Assembly: GCF_019041915.1 (NCBI RefSeq)
Contig: NZ_JAHPYF010000006.1
Coordinates: forward strand, 62,001 to 126,000
From: Collinsella sp. MSK.8.10
Lineage (GTDB): Bacteria > Actinomycetota > Coriobacteriia > Coriobacteriales > Coriobacteriaceae
DNA length: 64,000 nucleotides
Reading direction: 5' to 3'
Part shown: positions 23,280-31,688 of the stretch, piece after piece
How positions within the stretch are numbered: the first letter of the stretch is position 1
Layout of the letters: every line of letters begins with the position of its first letter
The notes under the pieces: generated by a model
Seen by the model: the letters and a program-made list of their open reading frames with translations, nothing else
Told to the model about the DNA's origin: nothing
Database searches by the model: none
Made by a program: the position numbers and the translations under genes

Positions 23280-23864
23280 TTACTCGTCAAGTGTTTCGAT
23301 ACGGGGCTTGATGATGCCATATCCACCATTCTTACGGTGATACACCACATTGATGAGGCCAGTCGTCGCGTTCTCGAACACGTAGAAGTCGTGGCCCAGC
23401 AGATCGGTCTGCACCAGCGCCTGCTCCTCAGTCATCGGGGTGACATCGATGACCTTCTCGCGGACGAGCAGGTCGTCCTCCTCCTCGGGCAGCAGCAGGT
23501 CGGCCAGATCCTCGACGCGCTCGACCGGCGCGACATCCGCTGCGCTGGCACCGCCCTGGCGGTTGTCCACGACCTTGGTCTTGAACTTGCGCAGCTGGCG
23601 GGTGACCTTATCGGCGGAGAGGTCGATGGCGGCGTACATATCCGCACCGTGCTCGGCAACGCGAATCACCGAACCGCGGGCACGAACCGTAACCTCGACG
23701 ATTGCCGGGTTGGGGTTCGAGGGGTTCTTCTCATAGCGAAGTACAACGTCGACCGTCATGGGCTCGATATCGAAAACCTTGAGCGCCTCGCCGATCTTCT
23801 CATCCACATGCGCACGCAGAGCATCGGTTACCGTCGTCTTGCGTCCAGAAACCTTGATATCCAT
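23280..23864 (-). CDS. hpf: long-form ribosome hibernation promoting factor
   Basis: 194 residues. The N-terminal S30AE domain (MDIKVSGRKTTVTDALRAHVDEKIGEALKVF, with 'VDVVLRYEK' and 'AIDLSADKVTRQLRKFKTKV') blocks the ribosome decoding site; the C-terminal domain 'PMTEEQALVQTDLLGHDFYVFENATTGLINVVYHRKNGGYGII' dimerises 70S ribosomes into 100S particles. The linker is acidic. The frame is open to 23924, but ATG 23864 has GGAG seven bases before it and begins the conserved domain. Confidence 0.93.
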   Translation of the reverse strand: MDIKVSGRKTTVTDALRAHVDEKIGEALKVFDIEPMTVDVVLRYEKNPSNPNPAIVEVTVRARGSVIRVAEHGADMYAAIDLSADKVTRQLRKFKTKVVDNRQGGASAADVAPVERVEDLADLLLPEEEDDLLVREKVIDVTPMTEEQALVQTDLLGHDFYVFENATTGLINVVYHRKNGGYGIIKPRIETLDE

Positions 23865-24081
23865 ACGTGGCTCCAATCTGCCTCGGGGACTTACTGTACT
23901 GGCTATGTACCCATTGCCGTGCATTTAATCACGCGGATTCCTAAAGACCCGAATAACGATTGCTTGATACCGCATACCGAAGTCTCGCACTTTTCTGTGG
24001 CAAAGTGCGCTATAGGAGGGGGCCGGCGGCTTTGTATTTGGTCCTGAAAATTGGCTTTGACCTGCTAGTTTTATTGGGATG

Positions 24082-24115
24082 AAAAAGCCGGGCTCCCCCA
24101 TCGGGGAAGCCCGGC
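24082..24115 (-). terminator. terminator after the solute-binding protein gene
   Basis: Minus-strand stem GCCGGGCT-TCCCC / GGGG-AGCCCGGC (24115-24103 with 24098-24087) followed by TTTTT, about 65 bases after the gene's stop. The stretch 23865-24081 shows no gene. Confidence 0.88.
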
Positions 24116-24181
24116 AGTGCGTGTTGAAACCGTGAAGAGGTGTCCTTTCCAACGTATAGGAGACACCACCCCTAGCAATAA

Positions 24182-25207
24182 CTAGCTATTGAGTTTGTTA
24201 ATGTCGTCGTCGGTGATGGTGCCTTCCTGGCTGGACGATTTGTCCTCGGAGGATGCGGTCTCATTGTTGGAATCGGAGGACTCGCTGCCGGAGGACGTGG
24301 TCTCACTGAACTCAGAGTCACCCGGCTGCACGCTAGCGCCCGAAACCGTCTTAGTGGTGAGGTCGTAGGGCATCGTGCCATACCAGACAGAGTGGACCGC
24401 CTCGAGCGTACCGTCGACCGTGATGTCGTCGAGGGCATCGCTCACGGCACGGCACAGTTCGTCATTGGACGAGAGGCCCGCAACACCAAGCGTCGAGGGC
24501 GCCTCGAGCGCACCGACATAGGAGACCTCGCTCATCAGGCGTGCAAGGTAGCCGCCGGCCGTGGAGTCGCAGATCACATAGTCGACCTCGCCGGACTCGA
24601 GCGCCTCAAAGCACTCGTTGATGTTGGAGTAGGTCTTTTGGTTGGCGGTAATGTTCTGCTTAGCAAGCGCCTCCTGCGAGGCCGAGGACATCTGAACGCC
24701 CAGGGTGGACGTGTTAAGGGTATCGGTGGAAACGCTTAGCGACCCACCATCGCTAGTTTTACCGAACACGGAAGTGGCATCGTACAGGCAGGTGCCGAGC
24801 GAGCTAATGTCCCCGTCCGTGGAGTTAATCTCGCCGATAAAGATATCGGCCTTTTTGTCGCCGAGCGCGGAACCTGCCGAAGACGCATCGACAAAGGAGA
24901 CCTTAAGGCCCATGCGGCTTGCGAGGGCGCGGGCGGCGTCGACCGCATATCCCGTGAGCTCGCCGTCGGCGCCCTGCATTGCCTGCGGCGCATCGGAAGT
25001 ATCGAGGGCGACCGTCAGGGTTCCGGGAGTGACCAGGGCATCGTCCGACACCGCCGGCGTGACGGTCTCGTACTCGATCTGGTCGATCGTGGGAGTCGTG
25101 AACGTAGACAGCGGGTTGAACGCGCATCCGCTCAGGCCCAAAACGGCGATGACCGCTGCGGTCCCAGCACCTAACCGAGCCGCGTGCATCAAGCTGCCCC
25201 TCACCAT
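24182..25207 (-). CDS. family 3 extracellular solute-binding lipoprotein
   Basis: 341 residues from ATG 25207, or 335 from ATG 25189, which has AGGGG about eight bases upstream. A lipoprotein signal ends in LGLSGC, so the mature protein should be anchored by its Cys. The binding domain shows the amino-acid-binding pattern: 'PGTLTVALDTSDAPQAMQGADGELTGYAVDAARALASRMGLKVSFVDA' and later 'SGEVDYVICDSTAGGYL'. The last 50 residues are Ser/Glu/Asp-rich. No ABC permease or ATPase gene is adjacent, so the partner transporter, if any, is elsewhere. The frame remains open far upstream to 25555 but those residues would precede the signal peptide. Confidence 0.8.
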   Translation of the reverse strand: MVRGSLMHAARLGAGTAAVIAVLGLSGCAFNPLSTFTTPTIDQIEYETVTPAVSDDALVTPGTLTVALDTSDAPQAMQGADGELTGYAVDAARALASRMGLKVSFVDASSAGSALGDKKADIFIGEINSTDGDISSLGTCLYDATSVFGKTSDGGSLSVSTDTLNTSTLGVQMSSASQEALAKQNITANQKTYSNINECFEALESGEVDYVICDSTAGGYLARLMSEVSYVGALEAPSTLGVAGLSSNDELCRAVSDALDDITVDGTLEAVHSVWYGTMPYDLTTKTVSGASVQPGDSEFSETTSSGSESSDSNNETASSEDKSSSQEGTITDDDINKLNS

Positions 25208-25687
25208 GTCCACTACCCTGCCTTCTGTGTCGTATACGATCCGTGCGTTGCGCGGAATATCAGGTTGTTCCCACCAGCTGACCTGGTATTTGACCCCACA
25301 CTTGCGCACCGGGGTGTTTGCTCGGGAGGCCGCAGCCACCTTCACGACTGGCCCGCTCGCCCGCGAGGCGGTATTGCCCCAAAGAAAGTAGAACGGACGG
25401 TGCGGCTTACATCTAGGACGCGCCATGATCGCGCCGCGCGCACGCGGTCGCTTACGTGGATCCCTTTGACCGCGTCTGTCTTGGACTAGGACAGGCATTT
25501 CGTCCGCCCGCAACCACAGCCTGGCAGGAACGTAGCGCATTATAGCTAAGTTCAAGCTAAAGTTTAAGGTTAGGGGCGTTATTCACATCGCGAGTACAGA
25601 TTTCGCAGGTCAGGACGGGCCGCACGCGCTCTGATTAAGCCCGTCGCTCCCCCATGGAAAGCCCCAACACACCCGTCTTAGGGCGCC
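25208..25687. other. gene-free region upstream of the solute-binding protein
   Basis: About 480 bases. The minus strand from 25555 is open in frame with the lipoprotein, but an internal signal peptide makes translation unlikely. Several fold-backs are visible (for example ACCCC at 25313-25309 with GGGGT at 25294-25290, and AATACCAGGT with ACCTGATATT between 25287 and 25254). A structured leader RNA is possible; I cannot match it to a known family. No gene is seen on the plus strand. Confidence 0.3.
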
Positions 25688-25904
25688 GTGGCCAAAAAAT
25701 AGCAAATATGAGTACTGTTACCAATTTAGTAGCAGGAGTTTTTGGCTCTGCAAGCTGTTTTCACGCTCTATAACGTCAGATTGATGCCAGGATATTCCAC
25801 ATTTGTTTAATAATTTTCTAATTTACGCCATCTTCAAGTCCCAAAATCCCTGATTTTGCTGTTACTGAATTTGTAGCAGTACTCATATTTGCTATATTTT
25901 GGCC
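25688..25904. repeat. AT-rich inverted-repeat element, copy 1
   Basis: 217 bases with inverted ends. The left end starts GTGGCCAAAAAATAG and continues AAATATGAGTACTGTTAC (25688-25721); the right end is its near-perfect inverse (25873-25904, one internal difference). Just inside each end is a small hairpin CTGTTAC-N7-GTAGCAG (25715-25735 and 25859-25879). The interior is AT-rich and non-coding. A second copy lies at 40224-40453. Confidence 0.75.
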
Positions 25905-25939
25905 AAAGCATATATCCAACCCCCTGTTTCAGAGCATTG

Positions 25940-27049
25940 TTAGGCGGGTTTAAGCCCAAAACACGCCCGCAACGTGTTAAATAGCGTCTCTTGTTTCTTT
26001 CTGCGAGCGTCAACACGGTTGCGATATCGCTTACTCATGCGCTGGTGGATGCGCCATGCGAGCGCTTCCATCGCTTCCATGTCACAGAGCATTTCGTTGT
26101 TGACCGTCGCGATCTCGATTCCCATAGTGATCAAGCCCGTGTTGCGTTTTTCATCATGGATACGTCCCCTCCGGGAGGAATGGCCCAGCTCACCGTTGTA
26201 TTCCAGGTCAAACCGGGCTGTTTCCTGATACGCATCGCAAACTGCGTGCGACATCCCAGAGATTGCCTGCGCGCGGTCATCGAACTCGATCTTGTAGTCG
26301 GTCTTAAAAGGACCGCAGGCAAATCCGCCATAGGAAAACGGAAGCGAAAACAGAGCGAGCATGATGCACTCCATGGGCGACAGCAGGTTTTCTGACAGGT
26401 AGGGACACAGGCGCAGCAGCTGTTTGGCCGTGCTTCCTTTGCACGCCGCAAGGTAATCTACCAGGCGATCGGGTGTCAGCACGGGCTCGACCTCAAAGTA
26501 ACCGACATCTGGCGGCTGGTCTTTGTCCTTTGCCAATTTGTTCACGACAGGCGATGTGTAGGGAGGTAGATACTGCCCGCGGTCACTCAGCGAAATCTTA
26601 GAGCACAGCTCCTGGGCTAGGGCAAATGCCTGGATACAGCCGACCTCGCGGGCGACGGCAACACAAAGGGCCTCGGGAGATAGACTGTATACACCCGGCT
26701 CCACTTCTAGAATCGAGCCGGCAGGCAACCCGGAACACACGGACCAGCCCACGCCAAGCATGCGGCGGCGCTGCGCCGCAGATCCCACCAGCAAGCACAA
26801 ATCCTCTTGCACCTCGCCGCTTGCGGCTCCAATACGCACCAAGTCGGGAAGATAGATGTCCTCGGTCGAGGGCGACGACGTGCGCAGCGCGCGGCGCTCT
26901 TCATCGGGATCGAGGTCCCTCCAGCTGATGTAACCCATTTGTCGGCGCTCGGCGCGCATCATGCGTAGCGCCGAGGCACCCGTCAGAATTACGGAAGCCG
27001 CTAGCTGTTCGCTTGTCGGCTCGTTGCGCCGCTCAATCTTCACTGCCAC
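25940..27049 (-). CDS. hypothetical protein with possible PD-(D/E)XK nuclease-like C-terminal domain
   Basis: 369 residues from GTG 27049, which has AGGGGTGG four bases upstream and follows the comF stop by ten bases. The N-terminal half resembles the DNA-binding/regulatory part of AbiEi-like proteins only loosely (residues 1-140). Around residues 295-345, 'FDLEYNGELGHSSRRGRIHDEKRNTGLITMGIEIATVNNEML' recalls the Asp-x-Glu-Tyr and following Asp/Arg pattern of Vsr/DUF559 endonuclease-like domains. The last 30 residues are very basic. I do not recognise the whole protein, and a nuclease role is only a suggestion. The frame is open upstream through comF in another frame, which is a shadow. Confidence 0.5.
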   Translation of the reverse strand: MAVKIERRNEPTSEQLAASVILTGASALRMMRAERRQMGYISWRDLDPDEERRALRTSSPSTEDIYLPDLVRIGAASGEVQEDLCLLVGSAAQRRRMLGVGWSVCSGLPAGSILEVEPGVYSLSPEALCVAVAREVGCIQAFALAQELCSKISLSDRGQYLPPYTSPVVNKLAKDKDQPPDVGYFEVEPVLTPDRLVDYLAACKGSTAKQLLRLCPYLSENLLSPMECIMLALFSLPFSYGGFACGPFKTDYKIEFDDRAQAISGMSHAVCDAYQETARFDLEYNGELGHSSRRGRIHDEKRNTGLITMGIEIATVNNEMLCDMEAMEALAWRIHQRMSKRYRNRVDARRKKQETLFNTLRACFGLKPA

Positions 27050-27059
27050 AAAACCACCC

Positions 27060-27866
27060 CTACCAAACGCGTGCGATAGCGAGGCCATCAACGGCCGCGG
27101 CACCGGCGCGCTTGAGTTCCGCCGAAGCCGCGGCCATCGTCGCGCCCGTGGTGATAACGTCATCGATAAGCAGCAGGCGGCGGCCGTGCACGTCCTCAAC
27201 CGTCTCGTACATGCCTTGGGCACGCTCGCGGCGCTCCTCACGACCGAGTTCGCGCTGGTCGCCATGCCCGTACTTGACGAGAGCATCGAGCAGGGGAACA
27301 CCCGACAGCTCGCAAAATGGGCGCGCAATAGCCTCCATATGATCAAAACCACGCCGCCGAAACGCTGCCGCCGTCGCAGGCACAAACACCACCGCATCCG
27401 CGCCGGACAGCACACCTCCGTAGCGATCGGGCGCTACGACCTGGGCATGCAGGGCGGTGTCGTAGAGCAGCTCCGCCAGATACGGAGCTAGACGTCGCTC
27501 GCCCGCATCCTTGTACGCTTTAATGATGCGCGGCAGCGGATGCGCATAGACGGCGCACGCCAGACAGCGATCGAGTGCCTCCGCCATTGCCGAGGACGTG
27601 CCCTCGACCGAACACTCAGTGCACAGCAAATCCCCAAACGGGGCGCCGCATCGGGTACAGCTATGACGTGGGTCGATGAGCGTGAGCGCGGCCAGGCAGT
27701 CTTGGCAAATAAGCGCACCGGCGCGTTCGCAGCCGGCACATCGCGTGGGCGACAACGCCTCAAGCGCCTCGTACGTCGCGTGCTCGGCAAACGGTAGCAA
27801 TTCGTCCGCAAACGGTAGGGCACCGGCTCCCTGCAGACGGCTCAATATGTTCAGATGGCTCTTCAA
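27060..27866 (-). CDS. comF: ComF family protein (phosphoribosyltransferase fold)
   Basis: 268 residues. Two zinc-finger pairs occur near the N-terminus (CAGCERAGALICQDC and CTRCGAPFGDLLCTEC, about 43-85), followed by the phosphoribosyltransferase domain with 'VPATAAAFRRRGFDHMEAIA' and the PRPP loop 'LLLIDDVITTGATMAAAS' (about 230-247). ComF helps bring transforming DNA into the cytoplasm in competent bacteria and is kept in many others. The start is TTG 27866 with GGGAGG seven bases upstream; that site lies in the 3' arm of a hairpin. It sits downstream of ricT on the same strand. Confidence 0.88.
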   Translation of the reverse strand: MKSHLNILSRLQGAGALPFADELLPFAEHATYEALEALSPTRCAGCERAGALICQDCLAALTLIDPRHSCTRCGAPFGDLLCTECSVEGTSSAMAEALDRCLACAVYAHPLPRIIKAYKDAGERRLAPYLAELLYDTALHAQVVAPDRYGGVLSGADAVVFVPATAAAFRRRGFDHMEAIARPFCELSGVPLLDALVKYGHGDQRELGREERRERAQGMYETVEDVHGRRLLLIDDVITTGATMAAASAELKRAGAAAVDGLAIARVW

Positions 27867-27870
27867 GACA

Positions 27871-27904
27871 CAACCCTCCCTACGTTCGGTCGCGGGGAGG
27901 GTTG
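27871..27904 (-). terminator. hairpin between ricT and comF overlapping the comF ribosome site
   Basis: Minus-strand arms CAACCCTCCC (27904-27895) and GGGAGGGTTG (27880-27871). The downstream arm contains the GGGAGG ribosome site of comF. It may end the ricT message or hide the comF site in a read-through message. Confidence 0.55.
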
Positions 27905-27968
27905 TTGATTCGGCGCTATGATACCCCGATGCGCTCGGGGCAAGGCGGGCTAAATCCGCTCGCGGGCG

Positions 27969-29660
27969 TTATTCGCCGGCGGGCGGTTGCGGTGCGGACG
28001 AAGACGGAGTCGAGCCCTCGCCGCCATCCTGGCGCGGCTTGCGGGAACGGCGACGGCGACGGCGCTTTTGACCCTGGTCGGCCGAGCCCTCGCCACCGCG
28101 CGGCTCGCGCTCGTCGCGAGCGGCGCCACGCGAAGCCTTGGCAGCCGCTCCCCCGCCATCCCCGGGACGACGGCGCGTGACCTTGACCTCGCCATCCGAG
28201 ACCTGATCGGCCACGGAGGGCACTGAGGGCTTCTGCTGCGCGCCCGAGGAATGGCGACGGCGCGGACGCGGCGTGCGCTCCTCCTCGCCACGTGACTTGC
28301 CGCCCTTGTCGGCAGGCGCATCGGAGGCCGAGGCGCCCTTGGAAGCGGCACCAGCCTCGCGAGCAGCTGCGGCGCGGAAGGCGTCCTCGCGCTCCTCGCT
28401 CGACAGATGACGGCGGCGGCGACGTGTGGGGTTCATGCCACCGCCGCGATTCTGCTGCTGGGGTTGCTGAACCTCGCGCTCGCGAGAGGCGTTCTTGCCC
28501 GCGGCTGCAGCCTCGGTAGCATCGCCCGAGCCCGCGCGCTTGCGGCGGCGACGGCCATCGGCCGCCCCCTCGGCCTCGGGTGCCTCGGCCTTGCCGCGAC
28601 CCTTTCCACGGCCACGGCCCTCGCCCTGACCCTGACCGGCGCGAGCATCGGATTCGGCATCGCGACGACGACGCTTGGGCATCGACGTGCCGGCCAGACG
28701 GTCGGCACTCGACAGGCCATCGCCCACGTCGACGCCGTTCTCGCGATCGAGCTCCATGAGCGCCAGGCGCATCTCGGGCGACTCGATGCGCTCGAGCACG
28801 TCGCGCGTCACGCAGTCGGGGCGGCAGTTGCAGCCCTGCTCGGCGGCCTTCTTTTTGCAGCCCTCCGAGCACGTCATATCGGCCAGGTTGACCTTAAAGA
28901 CTTTGCCGTTCTCCAGGCGCAGCACCAGCTGCTCACGCGGCGTGTCATACTCCTGGATACGCGCCTTGCCAAGCGGCGTATCGATGAGTGTCTTCTTTTT
29001 GGGCGCTCGGCTCTTAAAGTCCTTGTAGGCCTCGAACTCGTAGCGCAGGCAGCACATCAGGCGACCGCACACGCCACTGATCTTGGACGAGTTGAGCGGC
29101 AGGTCCTGCTCTTTTGCCATGCGAATCGAGACGGGCTCAAACTGTCCGCCAAAGCGCGTGCAGCAGAGCTCCTGTCCGCACTGGGCGTAGCCACCCACCA
29201 GGCGGGTCTCGTCGCGCACGCCGATCTGGCGCATGTCGACGCGAATGTGCAGCGTCGAGGACAGGTCCTTGACGAGCTGGCGAAAATCGACGCGCTCCTC
29301 GGCCGCAAAGTAGAACACGGCCTTCTCGCCGCCAAACAGGTACTCGACGCCGACCGGCTTCATCTCGAGGTCGAGCTCCTTGACCAGGCGGCGGAAGTCG
29401 ACCATGGCCTCGTCGCCCTGGATGGCCAGGTCGTCGGCAAGCTGCAGGTCGATGTCGCTCGCCACGCGCAGCACGGGCTTGAGCGGCTGACCGATCTCAT
29501 CTTGCGGCACCTCGAAGGGATCGGCCGTGACCAGGCCGATCTCGGTTCCGCGCTCGGTGGAGCAAATGGCATAATCGGCCTCGAGGATATCCAGATCCTG
29601 CGGATCGAACCACAGGTCGCGCGAGGCGTAGGTAAACTTAACGGGTACGACTAACGGCAT
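27969..29660 (-). CDS. ricT: PSP1/RicT (YaaT) family protein with long Arg-rich tail
   Basis: 563 residues. The PSP1 domain (1 to about 275) has the conserved core 'RDETRLVGGYAQCGQELCCTRFGG', 'ISGVCGRLMCCLRYE' and further Cys pairs (CSEGCKKKAAEQGCNCRPDC), the ligands of the iron-sulfur clusters in RicT. In Bacillus RicT works with RicA and RicF in RNase Y-dependent mRNA maturation. From about residue 320 to the end the chain is a disordered, Arg- and Gly-rich tail with several RRRR blocks, about 240 residues that Bacillus RicT lacks. Start ATG 29660, GGAAGG upstream; it overlaps holB by ten bases, the same order (tmk-holB-ricT) as in Bacillus. Confidence 0.88.
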   Translation of the reverse strand: MPLVVPVKFTYASRDLWFDPQDLDILEADYAICSTERGTEIGLVTADPFEVPQDEIGQPLKPVLRVASDIDLQLADDLAIQGDEAMVDFRRLVKELDLEMKPVGVEYLFGGEKAVFYFAAEERVDFRQLVKDLSSTLHIRVDMRQIGVRDETRLVGGYAQCGQELCCTRFGGQFEPVSIRMAKEQDLPLNSSKISGVCGRLMCCLRYEFEAYKDFKSRAPKKKTLIDTPLGKARIQEYDTPREQLVLRLENGKVFKVNLADMTCSEGCKKKAAEQGCNCRPDCVTRDVLERIESPEMRLALMELDRENGVDVGDGLSSADRLAGTSMPKRRRRDAESDARAGQGQGEGRGRGKGRGKAEAPEAEGAADGRRRRKRAGSGDATEAAAAGKNASREREVQQPQQQNRGGGMNPTRRRRRHLSSEEREDAFRAAAAREAGAASKGASASDAPADKGGKSRGEEERTPRPRRRHSSGAQQKPSVPSVADQVSDGEVKVTRRRPGDGGGAAAKASRGAARDEREPRGGEGSADQGQKRRRRRRSRKPRQDGGEGSTPSSSAPQPPAGE

Positions 29661-30778
29661 TTCAGTGCCTTCCTGATATCGAACAGCATGACCTCGATGG
29701 CCAGCTGGGGAGTAACGTTTCTGGCGATGTTGCGCTCGGCGGTCGCGACTGCCTCGAGCGCCCGGGTGGCACCCGCAACATTGGTCGCGGCGGCAAGCCG
29801 ACCGATCGTGTCGCGCACGTCTTCGTTTACCACGTCGGCCGCCTCGTCCTGAAGCGTCAGCAGCACGTCGCGCATGAGCGTCCGCGCGCTCGCCAGCGCT
29901 TCCATGATACCCGAACGCTCGCGCGCGTTGAGTTCGCGCTTGTTGCGGTCCTCAAGCTGCTTCAATGCTCCACGCGACAGGTAGTCGGCGTTTTGCTCGA
30001 GCACCTTTTCCTGCGTGGACTTGACCTCGGCGAGCGGCGCCTTAACGGCGACGATGAGTGACTTGGCGCGACTGAGCACGTCGGCCTCGTCGGCGGCGAT
30101 AAGCGAATCGATGGCGCGGACCATCTGACGGCGGGCGTCCTGGCGCTCGGCGCTCTTGAGGAACTCGATGCCACGCGTGGGGCTTCCCGCTACGGCGACG
30201 GCCATGCGGCAACGCGCAGGGTCCTGACCGGTGGCGCGACTCACGGCCTGCGCGGCGACGGCGGGCGATACCAGCCGAAACGGCACGCACTGGCAGCGGC
30301 TCACGATGGTGGGCAACATCACGTCTGCCGAGGTGCCCAGCAGGATGAACATAACGTCCTCGGGCGGCTCCTCGAGTGTTTTGAGCAGTGCGTTGGCGGT
30401 GTTGGCGCGCAGCTGCTCGGCACGGTCGATGATGTAGACCTTGGCCTTGGCACGGATGGGCGCCAGCGGCACGTCGTCGAGCAGCTCGCGGGTCTGGGCG
30501 ATGAGGTAGCCCGTGGCGCTCTCGGGCGTGTAATAGTGCACATCGGGGTGTGTATGGCGGGCGACGCGCACGCAGCTATCGCATGAGCCGCAGCCGTCCT
30601 GCTCGCACAGGAAGGCTTGGGCGAGCGCCCACGCGGCGTCGAGCTTGCCCGCTCCGGGCGCGCCCAAAAACAGGTAGGCGTGCGATGCGCGACCGCTGGC
30701 GACGGCATTGGTCAAAAAGTCGCGCACGCGCTCTTGGGTGTCGAGCTTGGCCAGCAGGCTTGCCTGAGCGGGGGCCAT
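29651..30778 (-). CDS. holB: DNA polymerase III delta-prime subunit
   Basis: 375 residues from ATG 30778, four bases after the overlap with the tmk stop region. AAA+ clamp-loader fold with a weakened P-loop GAPGAGKLD (Leu in place of Ser/Thr, as in non-ATP-binding delta-prime), a Cys zinc module 'CEQDGCGSCDSCVRVARHTHPD' (about 55-76), 'KVYIIDRAEQLRANTANALLKTLEEPPEDVMFILL' and sensor 'PTIVSRCQ'. It is the stator of the clamp loader. It lies between tmk and ricT in one minus-strand operon. Confidence 0.9.
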   Translation of the reverse strand: MAPAQASLLAKLDTQERVRDFLTNAVASGRASHAYLFLGAPGAGKLDAAWALAQAFLCEQDGCGSCDSCVRVARHTHPDVHYYTPESATGYLIAQTRELLDDVPLAPIRAKAKVYIIDRAEQLRANTANALLKTLEEPPEDVMFILLGTSADVMLPTIVSRCQCVPFRLVSPAVAAQAVSRATGQDPARCRMAVAVAGSPTRGIEFLKSAERQDARRQMVRAIDSLIAADEADVLSRAKSLIVAVKAPLAEVKSTQEKVLEQNADYLSRGALKQLEDRNKRELNARERSGIMEALASARTLMRDVLLTLQDEAADVVNEDVRDTIGRLAAATNVAGATRALEAVATAERNIARNVTPQLAIEVMLFDIRKALKCR

Positions 30779-30779
30779 G

Positions 30780-31463
30780 TTACTCGGCCTCCTTGGCAAG
30801 CGCGGCGGCGACGACATCTTGCGGAATGTCGAGGCCGTAGACGCGAACCTGCTCGACCGTCTGCGCGAAGACGTCCTCGATGGACGCGGTCGCGTCGATG
30901 AGCTTTACGCGGTTTGGTTCCTCGGCGGCAATGGCGCAAAATCCCTGGTAGACGCGCTCTTGGAAGGCCATGCCCTTGGCCTCCATGCGGTCGGCCGCAC
31001 CACGGGCGGCCATGCGCAGCGCCGCCTGCTCGGGCGTGATGCGATAGACGAGTGTGAGAGCCGGGTGCGTACCCGCGACGGCCAGGTTGTTGGCGTCGCG
31101 CACCATCTGGCGATCGAGGCCGTCGGCAAACGCCTGGTAGCAGGTCGTGGAATCGTAGAAGCGGTCGCACAGGACCACCTTGCCGGCCGCGAGGGCGGGA
31201 GCTATGACCTCGTGCACCAGCTGGGCGCGTGCGGCCTCGTAGAGCAGCAGCTCGCAGGTATCTCCCATGGCCGTGTTGGCGGGATCGAGCAGCAGGGCGC
31301 GGATCTTTTCGCTGATGGCGGTGCCGCCCGGCTCGCGCAGGCTCACAACCTGGTAGCCAGCGAGTTCGAGCGCGCGGGCAAGCAAGCGCGCCTGCGTGGA
31401 CTTGCCGGCGCCATCAACGCCCTCGAGCGTGATAAAGCTATGTTGAGCGGGCTCAAAAGCCAT
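30780..31463 (-). CDS. tmk: thymidylate kinase
   Basis: 227 residues. P-loop ITLEGVDGAGKSTQARLLAR at 12-31, 'SLREPGGTAISEKIR', and 'VVLCDRFYDSTTCYQAFADGLD' (the DRY/DRF motif) identify dTMP kinase, which makes dTDP from dTMP. ATG 31463 has GGAAGGGG eight bases before it. First gene of the tmk-holB-ricT operon. Confidence 0.93.
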   Translation of the reverse strand: MAFEPAQHSFITLEGVDGAGKSTQARLLARALELAGYQVVSLREPGGTAISEKIRALLLDPANTAMGDTCELLLYEAARAQLVHEVIAPALAAGKVVLCDRFYDSTTCYQAFADGLDRQMVRDANNLAVAGTHPALTLVYRITPEQAALRMAARGAADRMEAKGMAFQERVYQGFCAIAAEEPNRVKLIDATASIEDVFAQTVEQVRVYGLDIPQDVVAAALAKEAE

Positions 31464-31572
31464 GGGCGCAGCCCCTTCCTACAAGGCGCGTAAATGCGAG
31501 TTATAGCAACCAAGCCATGATACCCCAGTGCTCGGCGCGTCCCAAATCCCACCTAGCCAATGGCTACTCAGG

Positions 31573-31628
31573 CGGCAGTTAGGGACGTTCCTAAACTGCC
31601 GGCCGAAAAGGAACGTCCCAACTGCCGG
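31573..31628. repeat. CGGCAGTTAGGGACGTTCC hairpin element, copy A
   Basis: Left arm CGGCAGTTAGGGACGTTCC (31573-31591) and a right arm that is its inverse minus one base (31610-31627), with an internal third CTGCCGG. It lies just upstream of the zinc-ribbon gene and is followed by a T run on the plus strand. Confidence 0.8.
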
Positions 31629-31688
31629 CTTTTTGGGGTGCTGGGTATAATCGTCGTATTGCATTGAAATGTGGCGAAAGGAGTGGCA

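Noticed and set aside
25208..25555. RNase P RNA or SRP RNA in the structured leader
   Set aside because: The conserved GAGGAAAGTCC and GGAAGCAGC-type cores are missing; a few matching short words are not enough.
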